Below, one piece after another: positions 1 to 6,534 of a stretch of DNA of 14,075 bases. The position numbers were made by a program, and so were the translations under genes. The stretch comes from an uncultured Eubacteriales bacterium (GTDB lineage Bacteria; Bacillota; Clostridia; Oscillospirales; Acutalibacteraceae), in the NCBI GenBank assembly GCA_900320925.1, contig ONUD01000057.1:1-14075 (forward strand). The letters run 5' to 3'. How positions within the stretch are numbered: the stretch's first letter is position 1; the number at the start of each line of letters is the position of its first letter. Below the pieces are notes generated by a model that saw only the letters and a list, made by a program, of their open reading frames with translations, had not been told where the DNA came from and made no database searches.

Positions 1-85
1 CACACGGGGATAGCTCGCCCCAACTGTACGGGTTGCCGTACTTGAGCGAGAAGCCCCCACCTCTATAGGTGGGGGAGTATGTCAC
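1..85 (+). mobile_element. Right end of an IS200/IS605-type element, with the 3' part of a probable omega-RNA
   Basis: The first 85 bases fold into stacked hairpins. An outer stem pairs CTCGC (14-18) with GCGAG (46-50) and encloses a perfect GTACGG/CCGTAC hairpin (26-31 with 36-41). A 9-bp stem follows (54-62 with 67-75, tetraloop CTAT), then AGTATGTCAC. A C-rich hairpin followed by a short tail ending in TCAC is typical of IS605-family right ends in gut Clostridia. There the tnpB 3' end and the right end form the scaffold of the omega-RNA that guides TnpB. Frame 3 stays open from the window edge to a TAG at 66-68 and could be the last codons of tnpB, but this is too short to prove. By the family model the element ends near 85, and the flank from 86 onward acts as guide. 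The transposase and tnpB would lie upstream of the window. The call rests on structure and remembered family resemblance. Confidence 0.6.
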
Positions 86-139
86 CCTGACAGGCAAGAA
101 GCTTTCTGTTTTCAAGACAGCGGAACGACTGACTTTTTC

Positions 140-168
140 TTGACTTACCATTCTGTTTGTGCTATCTT
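140..168 (+). promoter_or_regulatory. Sigma-A-type promoter for the PIN-like gene
   Basis: TTGACT (140-145) and TATCTT (163-168) are separated by 17 bases. The site lies outside the IS605-type end and 43 bases before the start codon, so the PIN gene appears to have its own promoter rather than depending on the element. Confidence 0.6.
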
Positions 169-210
169 TGAGATAAAAAGATGTAACAAAACGGAGGATG
201 GTGCAGGAAA

Positions 211-873
211 ATGTCAGAAAAGGAAAAAAAGAAAAAACGTTTAAAAACCGAAGCAGCGGCAATTACCGATATTATCATCAGCAGCCATAAAAATATATTC
301 CATAAGAATATCACCAATTATTTTCTGGTGGACTATGAAAATGTGCGGTCGGACGGGTTCGGCGGTATTGAAAATCGGGGAAAGAATGATTCCATCTGCA
401 TTTTTTACAGCAAAAACGCAGACAAAATGTCCTTTGACCTCCATTCCGTACTGAGCAATACCAAAGCGGCCGTCAGTACGCAGCGTGTACGGGTTGGCTA
501 TAAAAATGCCCTTGACTTCCAGTTGTCCTCTTTTTTAGGATATGTTATCAGTCAAAGTGAACGAAAAGCCTGTTATTATATTGTAACGAAAGACAATGGT
601 TTCAACTGTCTGGTAGATTATTGGAAAAAGCTGGGGGCGGATGTCAGCATTGTCAAAAGTCTTGTGACCAAGGAAGAAGCACTTGACGATCTTGAGCAGA
701 AAGTACGCCGTTTGCTCAGTGATGAAGAGGATATGGCTTTTGCCCTCAAGTGTATCAGGAGCTATGACACGAAAATGGAGATCAATGCCGCCATGATGAA
801 GAAGTACATGGACGGCAAAAAGGTCAGCCAAATCTATCAGGCCATCAAACCCCTGTTGGCAGACAAATCCTGA
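211..873 (+). CDS. PIN-like (NYN/PIN_7-type) domain protein, putative ribonuclease
   Basis: This 220-residue protein has a very basic N-terminus (residues 4-12 mostly Lys/Arg) and then a PIN-like fold. LVDYENV (39-45) supplies Asp41, Glu43 and Asn44. IFYSKNAD follows at about 64-71, ALDFQLSS places Asp102, and VTKDNGF places Asp128. These spaced acidic residues match the metal-binding positions of PIN/NYN nucleases. Related proteins in Clostridia are annotated only as PIN-domain proteins, so RNA cleavage is inferred and the substrate is unknown. The C-terminal third (about 150-220) is charged and probably helical, possibly for RNA or partner binding. ATG 211 is the only in-frame start after a TAA at 184. 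Its GGAGG (193-197) lies a long 13 bases away. No antitoxin-like partner is adjacent. leuC follows 129 bases later behind its own likely promoter. Confidence 0.75.
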   Translation: MSEKEKKKKRLKTEAAAITDIIISSHKNIFHKNITNYFLVDYENVRSDGFGGIENRGKNDSICIFYSKNADKMSFDLHSVLSNTKAAVSTQRVRVGYKNALDFQLSSFLGYVISQSERKACYYIVTKDNGFNCLVDYWKKLGADVSIVKSLVTKEEALDDLEQKVRRLLSDEEDMAFALKCIRSYDTKMEINAAMMKKYMDGKKVSQIYQAIKPLLADKS

Positions 874-936
874 TAAGTTGGGGGTAATGGGCATGGAATC
901 GGCTGTCCGCCATAGCGGCGGTATATTGTATCACAG

Positions 937-969
937 TTTACATTCTTTTAGAGGCAAGTATGCGATAAT
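937..969 (+). promoter_or_regulatory. Candidate leuCD promoter with extended -10
   Basis: TTTACA (937-942) precedes a TG-C-GATAAT extended -10 (GATAAT at 964-969), but the spacer is 21 bases. TATGCG (959-964) at 16 bases is the alternative -10. No T-box or leucine leader peptide is visible in the 130-base gap, so regulation of this pair is unclear. Confidence 0.35.
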
Positions 970-1002
970 AAAGTATTGAAAAAATCAGGGAGGTCACTCA
1001 CG

Positions 1003-2274
1003 ATGGGAATGACAATGTCACAGAAAATTCTTGCCGCCCATGCAGGGCTTGCATCGGTCAAGGCAGGACAGTTGATTGAAGCAAAACTGGATATGGTACT
1101 GGGCAACGATATTACTTCACCCGTTGCCATCAACGTGTTCAATGGCGGAAAGGCTACGGAGGTTTTTGATAACACCAAAATTGCTATGGTCATGGACCAC
1201 TTTACACCGAATAAGGATATCAAAGCGGCGGAACAGTGCCTTCAGGTAAGAAACTTTGCCGATAAGTATGATATTAAAAACTTTTTTGATGTTGGTCAGA
1301 TGGGAATCGAACACGCCCTTCTGCCGGAAAAGGGTCTGGTAGGTCCGGGCAGTCTTTGTATCGGGGCAGATTCCCACACCTGTACCTATGGGGCATTGGG
1401 AGCATTTTCCACAGGTGTCGGCTCTACCGATATGGCGGCAGGCATGATTAGCGGTAAAACGTGGTTCAAAGTCCCCTCCGCTATCAAGTTCAATTTGGTG
1501 GGCAAGCCTGCCAAATTTATCAGCGGTAAGGATATTATTCTGCATATCATCGGAATGATCGGTGTCGACGGGGCATTGTACCGTTCCATGGAGTTTTTTG
1601 GTGACGGCTTGCAGTATCTGTCGATAGATGACAGGCTGTGCATTGCCAACATGGCGATTGAAGCGGGGGCAAAAAATGGTATCTTCCCCGTGGATGACAT
1701 TACCAGAGCCTATACACAGGGACGATTCCAAGGGGAAGCAAAAGAGTATACCGCCGACCCTGATGCCGAGTATGATGAGGAGTATACCATAGACCTGTCC
1801 GCTCTGCGTCCGACAGTGGCATTCCCCCACCTGCCGGAAAATGCCAGAACAGTGGACGAGATTGGTGAAACGGAAGTGAAAATTCAACAGGCGGTCATTG
1901 GCTCCTGTACCAACGGCAGAATCTCTGACTTGAGAGCTGCTGCTGCCGTGCTGAAAGGCAACAAGGTGGCAAAGGGTGTCAGATGTATTATTATCCCCAG
2001 TACACAAAGCGTGTATTTGCAGGCGATGCATGAGGGATTGTTTGATATTTTCATCGAGGCGGGTGCCGTGATTTCGACACCGACCTGCGGGCCATGCCTA
2101 GGCGGTCATATGGGCATTCTTGCCAAAGGGGAACGTGCCATTTCCACCACCAACAGGAATTTTGTCGGCAGAATGGGTCATGTGGAATCCGAGGTGTATC
2201 TTGCCAGTCCTACGGTAGCGGCTGCCAGTGCCGTGGCAGGCTATATTACAGACCCCGAAAAAATTGTGAAATAA
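1003..2274 (+). CDS. leuC: 3-isopropylmalate dehydratase large subunit
   Basis: This is the catalytic subunit of isopropylmalate isomerase, which converts 2- to 3-isopropylmalate in leucine synthesis using a [4Fe-4S] cluster. At 423 residues it has the length of the stand-alone LeuC/homoaconitase type. Visible motifs are ADSHTC (122-127), GSCTNGR with Cys302, and TCGPCLGG with Cys362 and Cys365. Those three cysteines are the expected cluster ligands. The frame extends upstream to a TTG at 976. ATG 1003 is preferred because GGGAGG (988-993) sits 9 bases before it and the protein then starts at the usual conserved N-terminus (MGMTMSQKILAAHAG). leuD starts 16 bases after its stop, so the two are translated from one transcript as a heterodimer. 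leuA and leuB are not in the window. The homoaconitase/citraconate family is close, so substrate is assigned by family only. Confidence 0.93.
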   Translation: MGMTMSQKILAAHAGLASVKAGQLIEAKLDMVLGNDITSPVAINVFNGGKATEVFDNTKIAMVMDHFTPNKDIKAAEQCLQVRNFADKYDIKNFFDVGQMGIEHALLPEKGLVGPGSLCIGADSHTCTYGALGAFSTGVGSTDMAAGMISGKTWFKVPSAIKFNLVGKPAKFISGKDIILHIIGMIGVDGALYRSMEFFGDGLQYLSIDDRLCIANMAIEAGAKNGIFPVDDITRAYTQGRFQGEAKEYTADPDAEYDEEYTIDLSALRPTVAFPHLPENARTVDEIGETEVKIQQAVIGSCTNGRISDLRAAAAVLKGNKVAKGVRCIIIPSTQSVYLQAMHEGLFDIFIEAGAVISTPTCGPCLGGHMGILAKGERAISTTNRNFVGRMGHVESEVYLASPTVAAASAVAGYITDPEKIVK

Positions 2275-2290
2275 GAAAGGAATGTTTCCG

Positions 2291-2779
2291 ATGAAAGCAC
2301 AGGGTACAGTACATAAATACGGTGATAATGTCGATACCGATGTCATCATTCCTGCCAGATACCTCAATACCAGCTCCCACAAGGAATTGGCTTCCCACTG
2401 CATGGAGGATATTGATATAGACTTTACCAAAAATGTTCAAGAAGGGGACATCATGGTGGCGGAAAAGAACTTTGGCTGCGGTTCGTCAAGAGAACACGCT
2501 CCCATTGCCATCAAGGCTTCGGGCATTAGCTGCGTGATTGCTTCCACGTTTGCCAGAATTTTCTACCGTAATGCCATCAATATCGGTTTGCCGATTTTGG
2601 AGTGCGATGCCGCTGCCAAAGAGATACAAAAGGGAGATGAGGTAGCCGTGGACTTTGATACGGGCATCATTACCGATGTCACCACAGGCAAAACTTATCA
2701 GGCAGAACCGTTTCCGCCCTTTATCCAGCAGATTATTGCAGACGGCGGTCTGATTAACCATGTCACAAAAACAGAATGA
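2291..2779 (+). CDS. leuD: 3-isopropylmalate dehydratase small subunit
   Basis: This 162-residue swivelling domain partners LeuC and completes the isomerase active site. The N-terminal GDNVDTDVIIPARYL (11-25) and the GCGSSREHAP loop (62-71) are hallmark motifs, the latter lining the substrate pocket. An in-frame ATG at 2282 lies only one base after AAAGG (2276-2280), so ATG 2291 with 10-base spacing is the better start. That also gives the normal length. The substrate loop reads YLNT (24-27). This differs from the YLRT of archaeal homoaconitases and the YLVY type of some isopropylmalate isomerases, but leucine synthesis remains the default reading. The last 17 bases overlap the end of the convergent membrane protein gene on the minus strand, so no separate terminator fits between them. 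Confidence 0.92.
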   Translation: MKAQGTVHKYGDNVDTDVIIPARYLNTSSHKELASHCMEDIDIDFTKNVQEGDIMVAEKNFGCGSSREHAPIAIKASGISCVIASTFARIFYRNAINIGLPILECDAAAKEIQKGDEVAVDFDTGIITDVTTGKTYQAEPFPPFIQQIIADGGLINHVTKTE

Positions 2780-3104
2780 TGGTATAACCCAGCCAGAACA
2801 GATGGAAGGCATTGATGAGGGCATAGTAGGAAAGAATGAGTGTCAACAGCAGTCTGACCGGCTTGGGATTTTTCGGAGGGGAAACCGACAGCCGACAATG
2901 CAGATAGGTGAGAAGTACCAGCGGCAGAATACATTTCAGGAGCCAGCCGCTGGAAGTGTTGATGTGTGTATACAGCAGGGGATTGGCTTCCACAAACAGC
3001 CCGCTGGAGATTAATACCAGCGTGAAGAGATAGTCAGTCACGTTCAAACAGTAAATAACGGCCAATGTCCTATCATACGGGTTGGCTGACAAAGCTTTTT
3101 TCAT
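2763..3104 (-). CDS. Small DUF5658-like integral membrane protein
   Basis: This 113-residue protein has about three to four hydrophobic segments (roughly 13-35, 54-72, 83-98 and 101-113). The first carries LNVTDYLFTLVLISSGLFVE and leads to NP at 41-42. The pattern Asn21, Asp24, Thr28, then Gly35 and Glu39-Ala-Asn-Pro, resembles DUF5658 membrane proteins, whose function is unknown. The start is supported by AAAGTGA a few bases upstream on the minus strand, a mediocre ribosome site. Its stop codon lies inside the 3' end of leuD, a 17-base tail-to-tail overlap. The 5' side faces the lysA promoter region. I saw no convincing minus-strand promoter. The protein has real membrane character and the frame is open for its full length, so it is more likely a gene than a shadow of anything on the plus strand, where 2780-3142 has no recognisable product. 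Confidence 0.75.
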   Translation of the reverse strand: MKKALSANPYDRTLAVIYCLNVTDYLFTLVLISSGLFVEANPLLYTHINTSSGWLLKCILPLVLLTYLHCRLSVSPPKNPKPVRLLLTLILSYYALINAFHLFWLGYTIILFL

Positions 3105-3142
3105 AAAATATCACTTTCTGCAATGAAAATTGCGGTAAAATA

Positions 3143-3172
3143 TTGACAAAACGGTGGGGATTATTGTAGAAT
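3143..3172 (+). promoter_or_regulatory. Sigma-A-type promoter for lysA
   Basis: TTGACA (3143-3148) and TAGAAT (3167-3172) are 18 bases apart, and the start codon follows 35 bases later. A small perfect inverted repeat, GCAAT-GAAA-ATTGC (3120-3133), sits 9 bases upstream of the -35 box and could bind a regulator, but it is short enough to be chance. Confidence 0.7.
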
Positions 3173-3207
3173 AAAGCTATGTTTTTTACTTTCGGGAGGA
3201 TTTGAAG

Positions 3208-4464
3208 ATGTTGAAAATACCGTTCATTACCAAAGAAAAAGCGGAAGAAATTGCCGCAGAATATCCTACACCGTTCCATATTTACGATGAAGAGGGCATC
3301 CGTGAAAATGCCCGAAAGCTGAAACAGGCTTTTGCATGGAACAAAGGGTATAAAGAGTTCTTTGCCGTCAAAGCAACCCCCAACCCCACCATTCTCAAAA
3401 TCCTGAAAGAAGAAGGATGCGGAACAGACTGTTCGTCCTATGCAGAACTGCTGATGAGCAGGCGGTGCGGTTTCAGGAATCCTGATATCATGTTTTCGTC
3501 CAATGATACCCCTGCCGAGGAATTTCGTTATGCCAATGAGATCGGGGCTATCATCAATTTGGACGATATTACCCACATTGATATGCTCAAAGATACCTGC
3601 GGTATCCCCGAAACCATCAGCTGTCGTTTTAATCCCGGCGGCAAGTTCTCCATCTCCACCACCATCATGGACAATCCCGGCGATGCCAAATACGGCATGA
3701 CACGGGAGCAAATCAAGGAAGCTTTCCTCCGCTTGAAGGAGCTGGGGGCAAAGGAGTTTGGTATCCATTCGTTCCTTGCCAGCAATACTGTTTCCAATGA
3801 ATATTATCCGACATTGGCACGGATTTTATTCAAGCTTGCCGTGGAGCTTCAGCAGGAAACCGGCGTACATATCGCCTTTATCAATCTGTCAGGCGGTGTC
3901 GGTGTACCGTATACCCCCGACAAGGAGCCGAATGATATTCTTGTGATTGGCGAGGGTGTCCGACAGGCCTTTGAAGAGATTCTTGTCCCTGCCGGCATGG
4001 GCGATGTCAGTATCTACACGGAGCTTGGCAGATTTATGCTTGCTCCCTACGGCCATTTAGTGACAAGAGCCATCCATGAAAAGCATATCTACAAAGAATA
4101 TATCGGTGTCGATGCGTGTGCGGTGAACCTCATGCGTCCTGCCATGTACGGAGCCTATCACCATATTACCGTGCTCGGCAAGGAAAATGCACCTTGTGAC
4201 CATGTGTATGATATTACAGGTTCTCTTTGCGAAAACAATGACAAATTCGCCATTGACAGAAAACTGCCGAAAATCGACATCGGGGATCTTTTGGTCATCC
4301 ATGATACCGGTGCTCACGGTTTTGCCATGGGCTACAACTATAACGGCAAGCTGAAATCAGCGGAACTGCTGCTCAGAGAGGACGGTTCTGTTGTAGAAAT
4401 CCGCCGTCCCGAAACCGTGGAGGATTATTTTGCCACCCTTGACGGCTATTGGGACATCGTATAA
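3208..4464 (+). CDS. lysA: Diaminopimelate decarboxylase-type PLP enzyme
   Basis: This 418-residue fold-type III PLP enzyme would decarboxylate meso-diaminopimelate to lysine in the cytoplasm. FFAVKATPNP places the Schiff-base Lys55. SGGVG (228-232) binds the PLP phosphate, and ELGR (272-275) and DACAVNLMRPAMYGAYHHI are family blocks. GSLCENNDKFA places the catalytic Cys341. The usual active-site HIGS is replaced by HSFLASN starting at His187, a feature of a Clostridia LysA-like branch. The substrate is therefore slightly less certain than for textbook LysA, and carboxynorspermidine or arginine decarboxylases are the relatives to exclude. A TTG at 3202 is in frame, but ATG 3208 is 8 bases from GGGAGG (3194-3199). 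The gene is monocistronic, between its own promoter and a hairpin terminator. Confidence 0.85.
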   Translation: MLKIPFITKEKAEEIAAEYPTPFHIYDEEGIRENARKLKQAFAWNKGYKEFFAVKATPNPTILKILKEEGCGTDCSSYAELLMSRRCGFRNPDIMFSSNDTPAEEFRYANEIGAIINLDDITHIDMLKDTCGIPETISCRFNPGGKFSISTTIMDNPGDAKYGMTREQIKEAFLRLKELGAKEFGIHSFLASNTVSNEYYPTLARILFKLAVELQQETGVHIAFINLSGGVGVPYTPDKEPNDILVIGEGVRQAFEEILVPAGMGDVSIYTELGRFMLAPYGHLVTRAIHEKHIYKEYIGVDACAVNLMRPAMYGAYHHITVLGKENAPCDHVYDITGSLCENNDKFAIDRKLPKIDIGDLLVIHDTGAHGFAMGYNYNGKLKSAELLLREDGSVVEIRRPETVEDYFATLDGYWDIV

Positions 4465-4487
4465 TTGAAAATGAAACCAAAAGTATG

Positions 4488-4523
4488 ACGGTGCATTTCC
4501 TTGGAAAGCAGGGAATGCACCGT
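4488..4523 (+). terminator. Hairpin terminator after lysA
   Basis: A 13-bp stem (4488-4500 with 4511-4523, one G-U pair) closes a 10-base loop 23 bases after the lysA stop. The following TATTGTT is only a weak T-run, so termination may be incomplete. Confidence 0.6.
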
Positions 4524-4572
4524 TATTGTTGAACAGACACAATTTTTTATCAAGAAGAATCGCAAAATATGG

Positions 4573-4601
4573 TTGAAAAAAATAAAACGATACGATATAA
4601 T
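4573..4601 (+). promoter_or_regulatory. Near-consensus promoter for the aquaporin gene
   Basis: TTGAAA (4573-4578) and a perfect TATAAT (4596-4601) are spaced by 17 bases. The leader before the start codon is about 68 bases, purine-rich and without an obvious structure. Confidence 0.8.
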
Positions 4602-4675
4602 GGAAATAGGGTTTCGGGCTGAAAGAATTTTGACGGAAGGGAGCAAAAAAATTTGATTTCACGGAGGTATCATTT

Positions 4676-5425
4676 ATGCAGTTATGGAAAAAATGTGTAG
4701 CGGAATGTATCGGGACATTTGTACTGGTATTTTTCGGCTGCGGAACGGCAACCGCACTCAAATGTGCCAAAAACGTATTTGACCCTGCCTACTTTATGAC
4801 AGCCGTTGCATTCGGTCTGGTAATTGTGGCAATGGCCTACTCGATTGGCAATATCTCAGGCTGCCATATCAATCCTGCGGTTTCCATTGCCATGCTCGTC
4901 AGCAAAAAAATGACGGGCAAAGAGTTTGGTGCTTATATAGCATCACAGTTTATTGGTGCTATCATCGGCGGTGCATTCCTGTGTATTTTCTTCAGCACCG
5001 ACACGGGTCTTGGTACGAACAGTGTTTATTCCGGCAATGTATGGGCAACGCTCCTGATTGAGATCATTCTGACATTTGTGTTTGTCATTGCCATTCTGGG
5101 CGTGACATCCAAGGTGTCTAACGGTGCAGTAGCAGGTCTTGTCATTGGTCTGACACTGACACTCGTGCATATTTTCGGTATTTTCTTCACGGGTACATCC
5201 GTGAACCCTGCCAGAAGCTTCGGTCCTGCCATTTTTGCAGGCGGCGAGGCATTTGCCAATGTATGGATTTTCATTGTTGCTCCGCTGGTCGGCGGTGTAT
5301 TGGCGGCTCTGGTCTACAACTATCTTTCTGACGGACAGAAAGAAGAAGTCCCCGAAGAAGCTCCTGTCAAAACGGCTCCTGTCAAGAGTGGTCCGACAAG
5401 AAGCAATAAAAAGAAAAAAAGATAA
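4676..5425 (+). CDS. aqpZ: AqpZ-like aquaporin (MIP family channel)
   Basis: This 249-residue polytopic membrane protein has six hydrophobic helices and the two MIP half-helix signatures: HINPAVS with NPA at 66-68 and SVNPARS with NPA at 177-179. Aligned on those motifs, the selectivity-filter residues are Phe46, His165, Thr174 and Arg180, the same set as in E. coli AqpZ. This points to a water channel rather than a glycerol facilitator (inference from known filters). The C-terminal 28 or so residues are a hydrophilic cytoplasmic tail with two EAPVK/TAPVK-like repeats and a run of lysines at the end, longer than in AqpZ. The start is fixed by GGAGG (4663-4667) 8 bases upstream. The gene stands alone with its own promoter and the terminator at 5454-5489. 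Confidence 0.92.
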   Translation: MQLWKKCVAECIGTFVLVFFGCGTATALKCAKNVFDPAYFMTAVAFGLVIVAMAYSIGNISGCHINPAVSIAMLVSKKMTGKEFGAYIASQFIGAIIGGAFLCIFFSTDTGLGTNSVYSGNVWATLLIEIILTFVFVIAILGVTSKVSNGAVAGLVIGLTLTLVHIFGIFFTGTSVNPARSFGPAIFAGGEAFANVWIFIVAPLVGGVLAALVYNYLSDGQKEEVPEEAPVKTAPVKSGPTRSNKKKKR

Positions 5426-5453
5426 GCGTTCCTGTTCCAAAATCTTTCAGCTC

Positions 5454-5489
5454 AAAAAAACCGACGGACATCCTGCCCGTCGGTTTTTT
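5454..5489. terminator. Bidirectional intrinsic terminator
   Basis: AAAAAAA then CCGACGG (5461-5467) pairs with CCGTCGG (5477-5483) followed by TTTTTT (5484-5489). A T-run exists on both strands, so it serves both the aquaporin gene and the convergent acetyltransferase gene, whose stop is 3 bases away. Confidence 0.92.
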
Positions 5490-5491
5490 GG

Positions 5492-6334
5492 TTATTCCGC
5501 ATCTTCAATTTTGAGAAGATAGAGCTTATTGTTGAGCTTGAAGCCCGTTTTGTTCCAGAGAGCCATGGCAGGGGCATTGCCGACATGAGAATAAAGAATC
5601 GGCAGGTGTCCGCTGTCCTTGATGACATTGGATACAAACGTACACATTTTGGTGCCGTAGCCCTTCCGCCTTTCATGCTTTAAGACAGCAATGGACTTAA
5701 TACGCATATACTCGTCTGTTTTACTGCCGATGGCAGCCAACGCCATGATTTTTCCGTCCTTGACCAGTGCATACAGCTCCATGGCAAGATATTCCTCTAC
5801 CTTGCGGTCGAATTTCTCCTGCCAGCCAAACTCTTCCCGGCACTGTTCATAAAAGTCCCTGACCATTCTGACGTGTTCGGGATTCCGGCGGTCAACGTGC
5901 AGGATGGTTTCACCGTCTTTTGCGGCAGGCATTTCTGCTTTTGCCATGCTTTTCTGCGTGAACACGGCAAGGGAAAATTCATCCTTTACCACATAATCCA
6001 GATCCAGTGAGGTCAGTGCATACAAATCGGAGAGGTTGCCCGATACATCCTGCTTGACATAGATTTCTGCCTTGGGGATATGGCAGTCCCGCAAAAAACG
6101 GCAGATATCAATGAGTTTTGCCGTATCATTTTTGATGGCGGAAGCCGTCCATATCCAGACACGGTGTCCTTTTTGGGATGTGGAGATAATCACGTTCCTA
6201 TGGTCGGAATACAGATCGTATCCCTCTTCCTGTCTTGCCGACTCGATAGCATTAAAAATCACGGAATCCGCAAGGTATTCGGGATTTTTGAATATCTCAT
6301 CCGTTCCTGTAATCTTGTCTAATTTCAAAGCCAT
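5492..6334 (-). CDS. GNAT family N-acetyltransferase
   Basis: This 280-residue protein has a C-terminal GNAT domain. The acetyl-CoA loop is RRKGYG at about 222-227, preceded by the beta strand MRIKSIAVL and followed by HVGNAPAMALWNKTGF, the usual motif-B region. The N-terminal half (about 1-135) is not a standard GNAT domain and probably binds substrate. Such two-part GNATs are common in Clostridia and the acceptor is unknown. An ATG at 6349 is in frame, but GGAGG (6343-6347) lies over that codon and exactly 8 bases before ATG 6334, so 6334 is the likely start. A good promoter lies upstream (6376-6404), divergent from ptsH. It ends at the shared terminator and looks monocistronic. Confidence 0.85.
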   Translation of the reverse strand: MALKLDKITGTDEIFKNPEYLADSVIFNAIESARQEEGYDLYSDHRNVIISTSQKGHRVWIWTASAIKNDTAKLIDICRFLRDCHIPKAEIYVKQDVSGNLSDLYALTSLDLDYVVKDEFSLAVFTQKSMAKAEMPAAKDGETILHVDRRNPEHVRMVRDFYEQCREEFGWQEKFDRKVEEYLAMELYALVKDGKIMALAAIGSKTDEYMRIKSIAVLKHERRKGYGTKMCTFVSNVIKDSGHLPILYSHVGNAPAMALWNKTGFKLNNKLYLLKIEDAE

Positions 6335-6375
6335 TGCCTTTTCCTCCATTTTCCGAAATGCTGATTTCCAACCTT

Positions 6376-6404
6376 ATTGTAACTCATTTATCGGATGATT
6401 TCAA
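6376..6404 (-). promoter_or_regulatory. Promoter for the GNAT gene
   Basis: Reading the minus strand, TTGAAA (6404-6399) and TACAAT (6381-6376) are 17 bases apart, about 42 bases before the chosen start codon. Confidence 0.7.
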
Positions 6405-6452
6405 TAACAAATCCAATAATTTTCTTGATTCAACAGACAAAAATCGCCATTT

Positions 6453-6464
6453 CGCCGTATGGCG
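6453..6464. promoter_or_regulatory. Small inverted repeat upstream of ptsH, possible operator
   Basis: CGCC-GTAT-GGCG is a perfect 4-bp inverted repeat. Overlapping it, CGCCAT (6445-6450) pairs with ATGGCG (6459-6464), giving two alternative hairpins. A CGTAAA direct repeat (6463-6468 and 6473-6478) follows, ending 4 bases before the ptsH -35 box. Position suggests a regulator site, but no family is recognised. Confidence 0.3.
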
Positions 6465-6482
6465 TAAATTTCCGTAAAATGC

Positions 6483-6510
6483 TTGATTTTACTTGTGACT
6501 TGTGTATAAT
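6483..6510 (+). promoter_or_regulatory. Promoter for ptsH
   Basis: TTGATT (6483-6488) and TATAAT (6505-6510) have a 16-base spacer. An in-frame GTG at 6502 would overlap the -10 box, so translation cannot begin there and ATG 6535 is used. Confidence 0.75.
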
Positions 6511-6534
6511 GAAGGGAGAGAGGAAGTGGAAAAA

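Noticed and set aside
907..921. CCGCC/GGCGG hairpin after the PIN gene as a terminator
   Set aside because: The stem is only 5 bp and no T-run follows; not enough to call.
874..1002. T-box or leucine attenuator before leuC
   Set aside because: No T-box consensus, specifier stem, leader peptide with Leu codons or terminator hairpin could be seen in 129 bases.
1117..2031. Long minus-strand open frame (304 codons) opposite leuC
   Set aside because: It lies wholly inside leuC, has Cys/His-rich low-sense composition and no ribosome site; leuC is certain from its motifs.
2760..3014. Plus-strand open frame after leuD
   Set aside because: It opposes the membrane protein gene, is Gln/Gly-rich without a ribosome site, and starts inside leuD.
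3073..3768. Minus-strand open frame (231 codons) opposite the lysA start
   Set aside because: It would cover the lysA promoter and conserved PLP region in reverse; the peptide is Phe/Gly/Ile-rich with no family likeness.
5235..5522. Plus-strand open frame crossing the aquaporin end and terminator
   Set aside because: It passes through the strong hairpin terminator in a different frame from the channel and has no start signal.
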